Of a stretch of DNA of 64,000 nt, positions 34,311 to 45,919 are shown piece after piece; the first letter of the stretch is position 1; every line of letters starts with the position of its first letter. Below the pieces are notes generated by a model. That model did no database searches. It worked only from the letters and a program-made list of their open reading frames with translations, and had not been told where the DNA came from. The position numbers and the translations under genes were made by a program. This DNA comes from Dermacentor variabilis. Taxonomy: Eukaryota > Arthropoda > Arachnida > Ixodida > Ixodidae. The stretch lies in NCBI RefSeq assembly GCF_050947875.1, contig NC_134574.1, forward strand, positions 107,335,469 to 107,399,468. The letters are read 5' to 3'.

Positions 34311-36125
34311 TAAATGTACAAATGAACCGTCAGTACAATTTTAAGCAATGAGAAGAAAAAAAATGAAATCAGTAGTTCAAACGGTCAATGGAATCAGTAC
34401 TGTTTAGTAGCGACTACAAGGTACGAAGTGAATCCCCAAATAAAGTGAAACATCGAAGAAACAGAACGGAACAATTAAAAGAATAACCGTGTCGAGTTAA
34501 CTGAAGGTAATGCACCGAAACTTTCTACCGAAAAGGGAGCGGTTTCGCTTTAGCGACGGTTGTGAGGAGGGTCTAGATAGCAGGTTATCAGCATAAGAGG
34601 ATAGCGGGACCATTGCGTCACAACGGCAATTTTCGTGCGCTTTGCGCAGTTGAGGAAACGCGCGCAGAAAAAAAAAAAAGGAAGAAAAGCGGAGACTGTT
34701 CGCTGCAGGCGAAACGCGACACGCTTCAACAAGCGCACTTTGACAAAGCAGGCGCGTGGACAGGGAAGGCCGGTTTTCGCGATGACGTGTGTTCTACGTG
34801 TGTGAAACGATGCGCTCCGCTCGAAACAAGAAGTAACCGTAGCCCGAGAAGCTGCTACCTAACGGTTCCACCGGGATGCATTTGCACTCGTATAGCCGAT
34901 GATCAGCGGTTGCGTGCAATCCCACTGCGACAGAAACCGTCGCTGCATTCGCGCTGCAGAGGGCGTACTATCGAAGTATTCAAGCAACTCGGGAAATACA
35001 TTGCAGTATCTCGTGTGACCCTTATTAGCTTTGGGAAAATACGAACGTCGATCAGAGATGAAAGGGTTTCCATTAAACGGATTGCGCTTCGATCGAGTAG
35101 CTTGGTTAAAACTGTCAGCTTGCGCATGTTCTAATAGCGTGAAACAATTCGAAAGGTCATCACGCTATGCTAAACGGTACCTGGATGATTCTCATGTTCT
35201 TTAAAGAACCTTAGCCTTTCATAAGGCTATAGTTCCCTACTGATTGTTGATTCTCTGAGAAAACGAACTGGTCGCACTAAGGCAGTCATTCTATCGTTGT
35301 CGTCGGAACTGCTACAATCTTCTACTGGTAAGGATGACTGGCTAACGGACAGGTAGACGCCGCAGCAATCTGCCTGGAACAGGCAAAACTTGTTGCTACA
35401 GCGACTTTGAATGACATGCAGTATAGAGAAGACAGGGCTCCGGCCTGAAGTGTTAAAAACGACGATTTGTGTTAAGGCAAGCGTTCGCGAGGCAGTGGAA
35501 GACGGCAGGCTGCTACAAAGCTAAAATTCGGTTCAGTGTTCAAGCGGAACCAAGAGGCGGGGGGAGGGAATAAAGGGCTTTTAATGGCAGGTTGCCGCTT
35601 CAGCGCGGACTTTTAGTGATCGGTAGGAAGTTCTTTCATAGCTTCGTCATGCCCTGTTTGTTTCGCACTGAGCACACACGCATACAAGAAAAACGATGAA
35701 AACAAAACGGACCCGCAAGGAAGCAGGCTGGCGTTCCGTACGTTTTCTCAAAGCTGGAGCAAAGAGGCTGCCTTTGAAAAATTGTGGCTGGCTTTCAGAT
35801 AAGTTAAGCTGTTCTGAACCCGTTTTTGGAGATGGTAAGCGATAGCTTTGCTTTTTCGACTTGCTTGCTAATTTTGCACATTAGGAAAAAGTAGTATACT
35901 AACGTGGCGAACCATGCTTTGTCTTAACTTTCTGCGTTCTCGAAAGTCTTTCGCGCTGCTCCCAACGTGAAGCCATGTTTCGTGCGCGTGTTTCCAAGCA
36001 CTTCACGCAGGCCTTGTATAGGGAAGCCATGGATTGAATTGGATTGTTCACCCTTCTAATCACACATGTGAAGGGTCTGTGAAGAAGGAAAATTAAACTA
36101 CATAAAAGAGCACGCGCACGCTAAA
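34310..36125. other. Intergenic, no gene recognised
   Basis: The plus frame 34613-35134 (173 codons) is the longest; it is lysine/arginine-rich with scattered cysteines and resembles no family I know. The rest is AT-rich. Confidence 0.4.
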
Positions 36126-36185
36126 TTAACCCAAGGTAACCGAGCCACGGGGAGGACCACAACAGAAATAACCGAAGGCGCTTAC

Positions 36186-36202
36186 CTGGTTATTATGTCC
36201 AT
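36186..36202 (-). CDS. Candidate first coding exon, minus strand (MDIIT...)
   Basis: ATG (36202-36200) has A at -3 and G at +4, a good animal start context. The exon encodes Met-Asp-Ile-Ile-Thr plus two bases of the next codon (phase 2) before AG|GTAAGC. The 5' UTR would be the CpG-rich sequence above it. The next exon was not recognised, so the protein is unknown. The 224-codon frame that reads through it is probably an untranslated-leader artefact. Confidence 0.25.
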
Positions 36203-36523
36203 TGTGTCGTCTGCTGCTTGGCGCTTTCTGTTTCTTGCTTGTCGTCTGCCTTCGGCGGCTTCTGCTGACGCTGCTAAGCCTCGCCCGTTCTCGGTGTTTC
36301 GCTGTAAAAGAGTGCGGTCGCGGACACTCGGACAAGGTGGGACGGACGGTTGGCACGGAACGGGCGCTCGCCGGGTGTGCGACCTGCTCGGCCGACTGCG
36401 AGCTGTGCTTTTCCTCGATTCTTCACGGACTGTGCCCGCTTTCCGGCCGACGGGGCCGGGCGAAGGGAAGGGCGAGACCTGCGCGAAGGGCCGGCCGGTT
36501 TCGAAGACGAGGCAGACAGGCAG
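36195..36523 (+). CDS. Candidate first exon, plus strand (uncertain)
   Basis: A frame starts at ATG 36195 and runs to the donor at 36523|36524. It would encode MSIVSSAAWRFLFLACRLPS followed by an Arg- and Pro-rich segment. The N-terminus is weakly signal-like. The frame may equally be noncoding leader, because all three frames are nearly open here. The donor CAG|GTGAGT is the best evidence of an exon. It overlaps the minus-strand candidate, so at most one start is probably real as drawn. Confidence 0.2.
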
Positions 36524-36739
36524 GTGAGTGAGGTTTCGGCCGGAGAGAAGGAACGCGCCTCCTTCTGCTGGACTTGAGTGCACACTCTGCCCCTTCACCG
36601 CCGCCGGCCTGCAAAGGGAAGCGAAGCAGAAACGTAAGAAGCGCCATCTTGTCGAAGAGGGAAGGGTGCACGTGAGAGCGACTTGCGTCTTCAGCGCAAG
36701 TGGTGACCCCCTTCCGCGGGCAGACGCACTCAAGTCGAG

Positions 36740-37785
36740 TGCGCGTATACGGGAAAGGGGCGGTGGGTGCAAATGTTTGTATTCCGATGCCTTGGTTAGG
36801 GCAAAGCATTCGTCGGAAGGCTTTGGCTTGATCGTCTTTGTCGGATGAGACGTCATGAAAGGATGGAATTTTGTGTGCGCAGATCCTTGGAAACAGTCTG
36901 CAGGTAGGCTGGCGCCGTTGCACTTGTCAATTCAAGCTACTTTCCTGGTGGCTCTTTGCTCGACTGTTAAGCTTCGTCGTTCGCATGGATAATAATTGCA
37001 CCTTGAAATATTTCTTTATGCCGTAAGCTACCATTTAGTAGATGCACCTATCATAATGTGTTTCCTCTTTTTACTTGCCATTTCGGTTGGACGTCTTCAG
37101 TTTTGTTGCGTCAGAGTCTGCTTCGTAATTAGGAAGATTGAAATATCCCGTCGTCCCTTCTTAGCGTGCACGCAAAGAGATGAGCGCTACAATTTCTCCC
37201 AAATTTTGGCTTTATTTCTTTGTAACTGCGGCAGCGCGTCCTTGGAGCTCCTGCGAAACTGCACGAAGATCGAGCCAATCAAGGTAACGAGCGCGCACGC
37301 GTATTTGTCCTAGGCAAAATGTGGTTATTATCGTTGCTTCGGCAGTTCGCCTCAGCCAGATGCGAGCACTGAAGCGGCCTATGCTGCAAGTGTGGACGAG
37401 ATGTCTTGCAAATCAGGCCTGCACGATATGGGCGTAATTTGTGTGTGAACGATGCACCGGGGCAAACGAAAGACTCGATTTGTGCCGAGCCAGCGAGCTG
37501 AGCGCATGATGCAATAATGCGGCGTCGCGCATGCTGGCCAGCCCACAGAAACGAACAATACTAGCGTCAACGAAGTAGCTCTTACTGTGAGAGCTCAGCT
37601 TGGCGCCACGTAAGGAAAGGCCACGTTTGTCGATTCTCTGTCAAAATTGGCCGATTGGCTGCGTCCAAGCTAATGAGGAGGCTCGCTTTATCGACAGCTC
37701 AGTCAGGCTCGGTATATTACAGCGGCACATTTCCGATAGAAAGGCCGTTTATTTGCACATGCGCGCAAGCTGAACTGGCGGCAGT
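36740..37785. other. Intergenic (possible intron), no gene recognised
   Basis: If the plus-strand CpG-island exon is real, this would be its first intron. No exon with a clear acceptor and a conserved protein was seen. Confidence 0.35.
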
Positions 37786-37786
37786 A

Positions 37787-38008
37787 CCCGCCATGGTTGC
37801 TCAGTGGCTATGATGTTGGGCTGCTGAGCACGAGGTCGCGGGATCGAATCCCGGCCATGGTGGCCGCATTTCGATGGAGGCGAAAATACCCGTGTACTTA
37901 GATTAAGGTGCACGTTAAAGATTCCCAGGTGGTCTAAATCTCCGGAGTCCTCCACTACGGCGTGCCTCATAATCAGAAAGTGGTTTTGGCACGTAAAACC
38001 CCATAAAT
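37787..38008 (+). mobile_element. Full-length Ruka-type tick SINE
   Basis: It starts CCCGCCATGGTTGCTCAGTG (A box within 37794-37807) and carries the perfect B box GGGATCGAATCCC (37840-37852). The body reads GTGCACGTTAAAG, CTCCGGAGTCC and CACTACGGCGTGCCTCATAA, and the copy ends in GGCACGTAAAACCCC plus an AT tail. The Pol III promoter boxes are intact. It is one of two plus-strand copies in the window. Confidence 0.95.
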
Positions 38009-38079
38009 TAATTTATTTTAACTGGCGACAGTCATAATAGAAGTGATGTTAAAATGCTTACTTCACTTTTTAGGACACA

Positions 38080-38296
38080 TTCAGGTATTTTACGTGCCAG
38101 AAGCACGATTTGATTATGAGGCACGCCGTAGTGGGGACTCCGGATTGAGTCTGACCACCAGGGGATCTTTAACGTGCCTCCAATGCACGGCACACGGGCG
38201 TTTTTGCATTTCGCTCCCATCGAAATGTGCCCGGGATTTGATCCCACGACCTCGTGCTTAGCAGCGCAACACCACAGCTGCTAAACCACCGCGGAG
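38080..38296 (-). mobile_element. Ruka-type tick SINE, diverged copy
   Basis: The reverse complement carries the head (GCGGTGGTTTAGCAGCTGTG) and B-box-like GGGATCAAATCCC. The body has changes relative to the other copies (ACCAGGGGATCTTTAACGTG, CACGGCACACGGGCG). It stands about 70 bp from the plus-strand SINE, so the two form an inverted pair. Confidence 0.9.
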
Positions 38297-38326
38297 GGCA
38301 AAGCAGTCTTTTTTTTTTAGGCTAGT

Positions 38327-39578
38327 CTCTCCCTAATCAGAACCGGCATATCGAGCGCGTGCTCGGCCTTCCGCAGTCCACAAGCGCTGAGAAGCTGCTG
38401 GAGCTAGGACTCCATAACACCATCGATTAGCTAATAGAAGCTCACACAGCGGCTAAAATAATGAGACTCATCCACTAAGCCAGGGATCAAGATTGTAGAA
38501 GTAGCGGGAATCCAACCCAGACATGAAACGACGACCAAAGTTAGCTTGACCCGGGAAACCAGAACTCGCATCATGGTTGACCCCGTCCCGCGAAACATCC
38601 ACCCAGTGCATAACCAGGGTAGAAGATTCGCGAGAGCCAAGTCCATCCTTAAAGAGATCAATCAGCAGAAACTAGATGCCCTCTTTGTCGATGCTGCCAG
38701 ATATGACAGTGGGGATAAGTTCGCTGTCTCGGTGGTAGACGCGGGAGGCAACCTGGTCAATGGAGCCTCTGTTTATACGAAGTTTTCCCATGTGGCGGAG
38801 GAAGCGGCGATCGCTCTGGCTTTTCACAGCTCAAAAGTTCCCGCTATCGTCTTCTCCGACTCGCGTACGGCGGTTAAATCCTTCTCTCCCGCCCTCGCAT
38901 CTGAACAGGCGCACAGTATTGTGATTGTAGCACTTCAAAGGACTAGGGAGAGCAGCGAAGGAGGATACCACATCTCGTGGTTCCCAGTCCATCTAGACAG
39001 CTCAATTAACCCGCTTGGATGTAATCCTAACGAGCAGGCCCACCGGAGAGCGCGCGATTTCACGCACTGCGCTGTCGCGGGTAGCCAGGCTTGGAACGAG
39101 GACAACATCCACAAAGATCCATTATGTGCTTTCCACGAAATTGTTTCCCATTATTGACTGGGCAGGAGGACATTTCTACCCCCTCCCCCCAAATTGAACA
39201 AACCTCAGGCTAGCACACTCAGACTCCTGCAAACCCGTTCGTATCCCACTCCTCGGTCCCTTAACAGGATAGATCCTGACCACTCACAGTCGTGCCCCAA
39301 ATGTGGTCATGACTCATTCCCTTTTCACCACATGCTCTGGCTGTGCCCAGCCCTTAACGCCTCTCCACCCATCACGAAAGAACAATGGCAGGAATCTTTC
39401 AGGAGCGGCAATCTCCACATTCAACTCCAGGCTGTCCAGAAAGCCCACGACATTGCGGCGGGACTTCATCTCCCGGTCCCATCGTGGGCGGAGCCACCGA
39501 CTTGATATTCGGGAGCGTTGGGTTTTGGCTCCCCAATATATCAGTCCCTCAGGACTCAAATAAAGTTCTTGTCATGTC
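38327..39578 (+). mobile_element. 5'-truncated RNase H-type LINE with 8-bp target duplication
   Basis: AGGCTAGT flanks the copy at 38319-38326 and 39579-39586. The insert holds a degraded linker, an RNase H domain, a cysteine knuckle and a 3' UTR with CAAATAAAG (39556-39564). It is closely similar in plan to the fragment at 23996-25057 but diverged in sequence. Confidence 0.85.
38546..39505 (+). pseudogene. LINE RNase H/C-terminal pseudogene
   Basis: The linker has VDPVPRNIHPVHNQGRR, then RNase H motifs: LFVDAARY (Asp), AEEAAIALAF (Glu), IVFSDSRTAV (Asp), ISWFPVHLD and NPNEQAHRRARDF. A TGA at 39155-39157 interrupts the frame just before the C-terminal part, which continues in the same frame: SCPKCGHDSFPFHHMLWLCP and LHLPVPSWAEPPT. 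Upstream, 38330-38540 contains further stops and shifts. RNase H catalytic positions are kept, but the protein end is severed. Confidence 0.85.
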
Positions 39579-39586
39579 AGGCTAGT

Positions 39587-41700
39587 GCAGCTGTCCGTGC
39601 TAAACTTGGTGTTATCAAAGTTTACATGCTATATCATCGTAGGCTTAGAAAGCTCAGCGGCTTTTGAATGCAGAAATATGCAATCGACTGCATTCGTTGC
39701 GTGACTTTTTTGTTCTGTGCCTAGACAGCGATGAACGCACGATTCTGGCCCCGATGCCCAACAAGAGGAGGCAATTTGTTAGTGCACTCCTATAGAGAAT
39801 GGCCTTGCTTACTGCTGCCGTGCCTGCCACTCTCGCGTCCTTTACTTTCTTTTTTTCAACCTTTCTACTTTTATCTCTCTACAAAGAGTCGTTCCTGACA
39901 AACCTGGAGTCGTCGATCGCTTGGCCTATTGCGAAAGGTTACCAACGAGGTGTCAGGAATGTCTCTCATTTCTGTCAGGAATGCGTCAAATAATAAAAAA
40001 AGAAAATGCATTTGATATGTTTCGCACACCTCGGTTGTTTACTCTGTCCGTCAACGTCAGGCTTGAAGGCACGGTGACAGCGAAATCTTTCAGCCCGTGT
40101 CACAATGCAGGACACCTTTGGATAACGAAACTTACACGAATAAAGCATGAATACGGGGTTGATTTGTATACGCTGGGATACGTAGGCACGAACAAGATAT
40201 TCATGACATAATTAATGAGCGTTAAAAAGATATCTGCGACAAACATGGGAAAAGTTCAGTGTCCCTGAATCTATTCCGGAGCAGCCTATAGATAGAAAGT
40301 ATACCTCGGGCAATCTATCGCCCTGGGCGTATAACGCAGAATGCACGCACATCCAACGCAGTATTGGAACGAACCGGACGCGAAACTCGCTGGAGTTAGC
40401 GAGTTAGCAGCTGATGACATAAGCTGAGCCTTGCCGCCTACAACTGCTAGCTGGCTGCGTCACTATAGGACGAAGGCGATTTATGATGCTTGTCGAGGGA
40501 AGGATGCTTATGAGAGGCGTGCGCACACAGACCTACGGTGCTTATGCAAATACATGAAGGCTTCAAGTTCATTGTGTCCCAGCAGCACATTCATTCAGGG
40601 GGGATCAGCCAAGAATGGGCACCTACCCAGTGCTCCCCAAGTTGTCCGCCCGAATTCACAAATATATTCAGCGAGAAAACGAGCACCAATCCCCGAGTAA
40701 GAGGCAGGTAAAGCAATGCGCCTCTACAGTTGACAAATTCTCGATGGCACTCAGCTCCCCACACGCCAACACGCAATAGGTCTAGTATATAAACCGACGA
40801 ACCGCCTCTACACAGCAGCCCACATGCATCTACGAACCGATTGCTAGCGAAAACTTCCGAGTTAGGGACTCCACTAGTGCGCGCGCACCTACCTCGCTTA
40901 TCGTCGATCAAATGTTTGTCCTTGACGAGGACGAAACTCGGACACATGAGTAGAGGACCGTCACGTAACGCTGGCCGAGAAGCGGCAGGCTGTAGCGACA
41001 AGGAAATGCGAGGATTTGCTTTCCGGATTAAGATATATACGGAAGTAAACCATGCGTTCGCCGCAACGTCCTTAAGCACACTTTGTCACGCAGTTGCTTC
41101 CCGAGTCTGGTATCGGAAATAACGATGGGGAGAACACAGTGCTCCGAGACGCGCTTGTGTTGTCTTAGGGACGGAGACAGAAATGTGAAATGTTGCATGG
41201 CAGCGTATAGCCTGAATGTTTGTAAAACAGTAGGGGCACTGGGATGTACGCAACCCTGACCTGCAGCAAGAAGTTTCCGCAATGCGTATGCAGGTTGTCT
41301 GCGTGTATATAGGTGCAATGAGGCTTCGGGTGCCGTAGCTCTCCCAAGAGCAACGCCCAGGCAAGAACTGTAGAGCTCGGGACAGTAACGAGATATAGTA
41401 AATAAACAAGTTTGATAACACATCTGTGATATCAAGTCGATCAGTGACGCTGTGAGCGCGGACATGGTGTGCCGGAGAAGCCGCGGGGACAAAATAAAAG
41501 TGGTGACGCGACCTTCATACTTCAGCAGCAGTGCCCCGCGGTGTCGCACACAGGTACGTTATAGCAGCGCCTTCCGAATCTCAGTTAGTGATAGACCAGA
41601 CTTCGTATACCAGAGAAGACGTAGAAAAAAAACTTCGTGCCCTTCAACTCTGTGAAGAAGGATGACCAGCGAAGTTGTGTATGTGGGCCCCTAAATGGCG
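39587..41700. other. Intergenic, no gene recognised
   Basis: Overlapping minus frames of 162 and 173 codons (40591-41079, 41028-41549) have no recognisable domain and are matched by open plus frames. No repeat family was recognised except possibly at the edges. Confidence 0.4.
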
Positions 41701-41703
41701 AAC

Positions 41704-41820
41704 TGCGCCTCCGCCGCGGGTCGGCCCGGCATTGCACTGTCTTTGGGATCGGCCCACGTTTGGGGAGTGCTTAACGCCTGAGTCACCTCCGCCTCGGGTC
41801 GGCCCGGCATGCATTGCACT
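41704..41820 (+). repeat. 78-bp period direct repeat (two copies)
   Basis: GGGTCGGCCCGGCAT starts at 41718 and again at 41796, each preceded by a CCTCCGCC variant and followed by ATTGCACT. The spacing is 78 bp. It looks like a short remnant of a tandem satellite. Confidence 0.6.
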
Positions 41821-42559
41821 ATCCTCGTTTTTTTTTTTTTTTTGTACACATGGACGCGATAGTGGGGAAAGTAGCCCGCTAACAGCTTCGCTGTAAAAAT
41901 AAAACAAAATCAGCGACGTCGCCTTCATATCTCCGCACTAGCGCACCATGACGTCATGAATTTCGGCAGCGCCTCCCGAGCTACATTTAGTGACTTATTA
42001 ATATAAAAGCACTACATTGCATCGGAAGAAATCACTAAACAATTACAACAAATTAACAAATTTTGCGGAAATTTCACACACACGAAGGAGACCCAATTAC
42101 CCAAAAACTGCCGCGAAATCTGTGACATTGCTGAGGGGCCTTCAGAAAGCACGGTATTCAAGAAGGAAAATTGGCCACGATTTAACTCCGCGGACAAACA
42201 ATCTCCTTCCGCCGATAAGAATTGCCGATAGAATTTCGATACGATTACAAACATGATGTTTTTCTCTTAGACGTTCTTCAACCGTAAGCCACGCGTAGCT
42301 TTTTAGCGGCCCTGTGCAGGCATTTTTACTGCCGTCTTCACACACTGATCAAATGAACAACATACCGCAGGAAATACACGTTCAAATAGCACCGGGACAA
42401 AATTGCGCACGTGCCTGGGTTACAAACGGCACGAGAAATACTGAACGATAGCCGCGCGTAAAAAAAAAAAAAAAAAAAATGAGCCCGGCTGAGTCATGCC
42501 GCAGAAGTTAGCTGTGACGCAAATAAAGAAGAAGGGGAAAAATAATAATAATAATAATA

Positions 42560-42720
42560 TTTAGGGTTTTACGTGCCAAAACCACTTTCTGATTATGAGG
42601 CACGCCGTAGTGGAGGACTCCGGAAATTTTGACCACCTGGGGTTCTTTAACGTGCACCTAAATCTAAGCACACGGGTGTTTTCGCATTTCGCCCCCATCG
42701 AAAATGCGGCCGCCGTGGGG
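42560..42720 (-). mobile_element. Ruka-type tick SINE, head truncated
   Basis: The body is nearly identical to the 21032 copy (TTTTACGTGCCAAAACCACT, CGTAGTGGAGGACTCCGG, GTTCTTTAACGTGCACC) but stops at GCCGCCGTGG without the tRNA-like head. A short AAT repeat (42541-42560) adjoins the 3' end on the plus strand and is its ATT tail. Confidence 0.9.
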
Positions 42721-43215
42721 AAAAAATAGGAGTCGGGTGGCCACGAATACGTGACCGCTGTGTCTTTGTCTTTCTGTACTACGAGGAAAAGGTTGGGTCC
42801 CACGAGACCGTGTGGCTGCACTGTAAATAAAGCACACGTGTGATGGTGATTTCCAGTGACTCACGCCAAAGGTATTTAATTCTCTCAGCACCTAAGGCAG
42901 TGAACTTGCACTCATGAGCTCTTCGCAGTAGTTTGCGCCAGTGGTTGACTTGACCTCACCCATAAAGGGCAAAATTTAATGTCTGTCTCTTTTAAAATAT
43001 TTAAACTCAGGTATCACTATTCATGCTCAGACTCAGTAAACTAAGGTACACTCAGACAAACTCATGCTCAGGTATCCCTTGTCTCTGAATTCCTCTAATT
43101 TCTATATTTTTAGAACATTTTGGACACAAGTGAATGCCGCCGAATACACCTCACGCAGCAAAAATGAACACATGCCACTACTCCTATAATATATATCAAA
43201 ACTTTTATTTAAAAG

Positions 43216-43292
43216 GAAAAAAAAATGCAGAAAGCGAGTGGGTGGAGCCCCTAGTCCAGGGGCTCCACCCACTCGCTTTCTGCATTTTTTTT
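43216..43292. repeat. Near-perfect 36-bp-arm palindrome, 5-base loop
   Basis: The left arm runs from an A-run through TGCAGAAAGCGAGTGGGTGG to AGCCCCT. After about five bases the exact reverse complement follows to TGCATTTTTTTTC. There are no mismatches in the non-homopolymer part. A transcript would fold into a stable hairpin, but no promoter is visible. Confidence 0.85.
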
Positions 43293-44267
43293 CTAAATTT
43301 ATGCTCAAGTGCGAACACTGTCGGCGGACTTCTGTAACGAGGCTTCGATACAGCAGTGCCATACCTCGATCCATTTAGTGCATCGTAAGGTTGACGTAAT
43401 TCCAATGATAGGAAAACACTACCATAGCGGATTCAGTGAACTCAGAGAGCGCACAGCCGTCTACATGTACGCGCTCAGGTCGAATGACAAACTTTAAACT
43501 CGGCCTCTGCAGTCGTACTGTTAATGTTATTCAGTGCTGGAAGTAAACCCGGCAACAAAAGTTTACGGACCATGGGATCTCAGAAAAACGTTTAATTCCC
43601 GAGCAGCCTATAGCAATGACCAGTAAAACTGTATACGACAGTGATGTTAATGTTAGCATCAGGGGCGTAGCCAGGGGGTTTCAGCTTCACCTCCCCCCCC
43701 CCCCCCCCCCGCCGAAATTTTTTCGTGCTGTGATGCACCGCCGACCAAAACAACCCACGGCGCCGGAAATCATTCTGGATTTTCTCTAGAATGTGTTTTT
43801 CACGCCCGAAAAGACAATTCGGCGCGAAGATTGGGAACTCGGACTGGATTTCGTGGCAACGCCCGTACACCTGGAGTCACATAACGCAAAGTTCCCAATC
43901 CAAGCACAAAGTTTCAAGGGCGCTTTGTTGGCGAGCGGGCTCGTCGCGGCATCTCACAGAGGCCGCGGAATCTACGGAGCGCATGTATTTCAATTCCGAA
44001 ACTTTATGGGTATAAAGATCTGATAAAGTTTTGAAGCGAAAGCTGCATTGGACATTCCCAAAGTCGTGCTTTACCTTTTCAATTCCGGATCTTTGTGGGT
44101 TCAATGTTCTTGTAAACATTTCACGCCAAAGCTGCACTGGATGTTCTAAAGTCGTACATCGGACCATACAACGAGACAAGCCAAATCAACACACTATTAG
44201 ACAAGTTGACAAAGTACGCAGCGTGGTCCAATGAAACGTAACGTTGTTATGGTTCATTTGTACCATC

Positions 44268-44346
44268 ATGTCACAGAAAAAAATATCAACATCTTTTTCA
44301 CCTGCGCCAAAGCATCCATGTCAAGACACTAAGGCCAGCAAAGGTA
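44268..44346 (+). pseudogene. Possible first-exon remnant of a hAT transposase
   Basis: It reads MSQKKISTSFSPAPKHPCQD and ends AGCAAAG|GTAACT, a good donor. The short basic, Ser/Phe/Pro-containing N-terminus resembles that of hAT/ZMYM-type transposases, but it is too short for certainty. No zinc finger or catalytic domain follows inside the element, so any transposase is lost. Confidence 0.35.
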
Positions 44347-45919
44347 ACTGCGTTCTTATTCATTTTTTCTACTTTGAATTTTATTCCCGAGGACACATTG
44401 AGCCTCTTAATTTTTTTTTTGTTCTCGCTACTCGCGGGCTACCAGAGCCAGCCAGAGGTCACGCGTTTTTCGTGTGTTGCCCTGACAACCGCGCGGCCCA
44501 CTGCGGTGCGCGTTCGTTTCTCTCTGGCCGAGTGGATTTTGGCCTCGGAGAGTTCTGGAGGCCTTCTGGCTAGCAGACGTGAAAAAGAAGCAATGGTCGC
44601 TCGCCACCACCACTGTGGGGACTCGACGGATTGCAACACGTTCGCTTGAGGGCATCACCACCGTTTCGATGTTATCGCAACGTCCACGGAAAGTCTTTTA
44701 TCTCGCCAGTGTAGGATAACGAGCAGCATGCATACGGTTCTCTGTGGACCAAGCGCCTCACGTTTTCTTGGATATTCCTTAGGTAGGTTACATTAGGTGC
44801 CCCAAGTAGGCATTCGATTGTCGCCAACATGCTTGCCTTTGCGTTTCTCCATTTCGGTGCCCCCCCCCCCACACACACACACACATACACAAAGACATTG
44901 TTGCGGCGCAGCGACGTTGCATGCTGAAATTTCGATTTTGTTACTACTTTTGCGAAAAGTAATGGGCCACGGGACTCTTCACTTGCCGGACACTCTTAAT
45001 ATTATTGCGATAGCAATTATATGGACAGTGAAGGCGCATTCCAGTCGTTCATGTTCCGTATGAAGTCCAAGGGCGATAACATCGTCACCGCGCGCCGCAT
45101 GCCTTATGTGCGGATGAAAGCGTAGGGCGGGAGGGGGATGGCGCTAGCCAACGATGATGGGTCATTCTTGTGTGCCTAACGGAGTGCGCCACTGTCTTGC
45201 GTCCCTTTTCGTGCGCTAAAAAACCTCAGGAGAAAAGCAGGAAGGAAGCGCGACGCCTTCCGTCGTGCGCGATGCTTCGGGGGAGTAGAAGGAGGGGGGG
45301 GGGGGGGGGGCTTTAGGATTCTGTGATCTGTGACTCTGTGATTGCGCAACATGTTTATTTGCCTTGTTTGACGCATTATACCGGGTGTTTTAGCTAACTT
45401 TGGCCAGAGTTTAAAAATGTGCCGATGCACTCTAAGACGACGCGACCGAATGCATTGTGTCGCTCTATGTTTGTATTTTGTTTAATTAGATAATTAGTCA
45501 AGATTAATTAACTAACTTCTGAAGCAACGAAGTTCGGAAAAGAATTACAATCGGAAAGTTGCAAAGCGGTTTGCGAAACGTCTGAGTAAACAGTTTGTCT
45601 ATCTGTCTATTAAGTATTCATGATTTTGAGCTCACTGCGGATTCCTGCGAAATACAAAAAGCACAACGTGACATGGCCGCTTGCGCGTAGTCATTGCACT
45701 GCTCCCAACTTTTCCGCGCACAGACAGCCATAGGTGCGCTGCTGCTTAAGAACGACAGGGCAGCGACGCAAGCGTAGGCTGTTCGATTTAAGCTAGCAAC
45801 CGTTATCTCCTGCGCTGCGTAAAGCGATTGACGGACGTGGTCGTGGTGGTAGGTGTAAATTCCTGACAGCGATAAACAGACTATCGGGCATCGGCTGCTA
45901 AAGCGCGAGCTATTTCGTT

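Larger units (their letters stand above)
36186..36720. promoter_or_regulatory. CpG island, candidate divergent promoter
   Basis: CpG is dense and five frames of more than 100 codons stay open on both strands, a composition effect. Both strands carry strong splice donors: plus CAGGCAG|GTGAGTG with the intron from 36524, minus AACCAG|GTAAGC with the intron from 36185. On the minus strand a well-placed start (ACAATGG, ATG at 36202-36200) lies 17 bases before the donor. This is the typical look of CpG-island first exons. No TATA box is needed for such promoters. Confidence 0.4.

Noticed and set aside
37787..37865. Possible tRNA gene (perfect A and B boxes)
   Set aside because: There is no acceptor stem or cloverleaf, and the same head starts several dispersed SINE copies.
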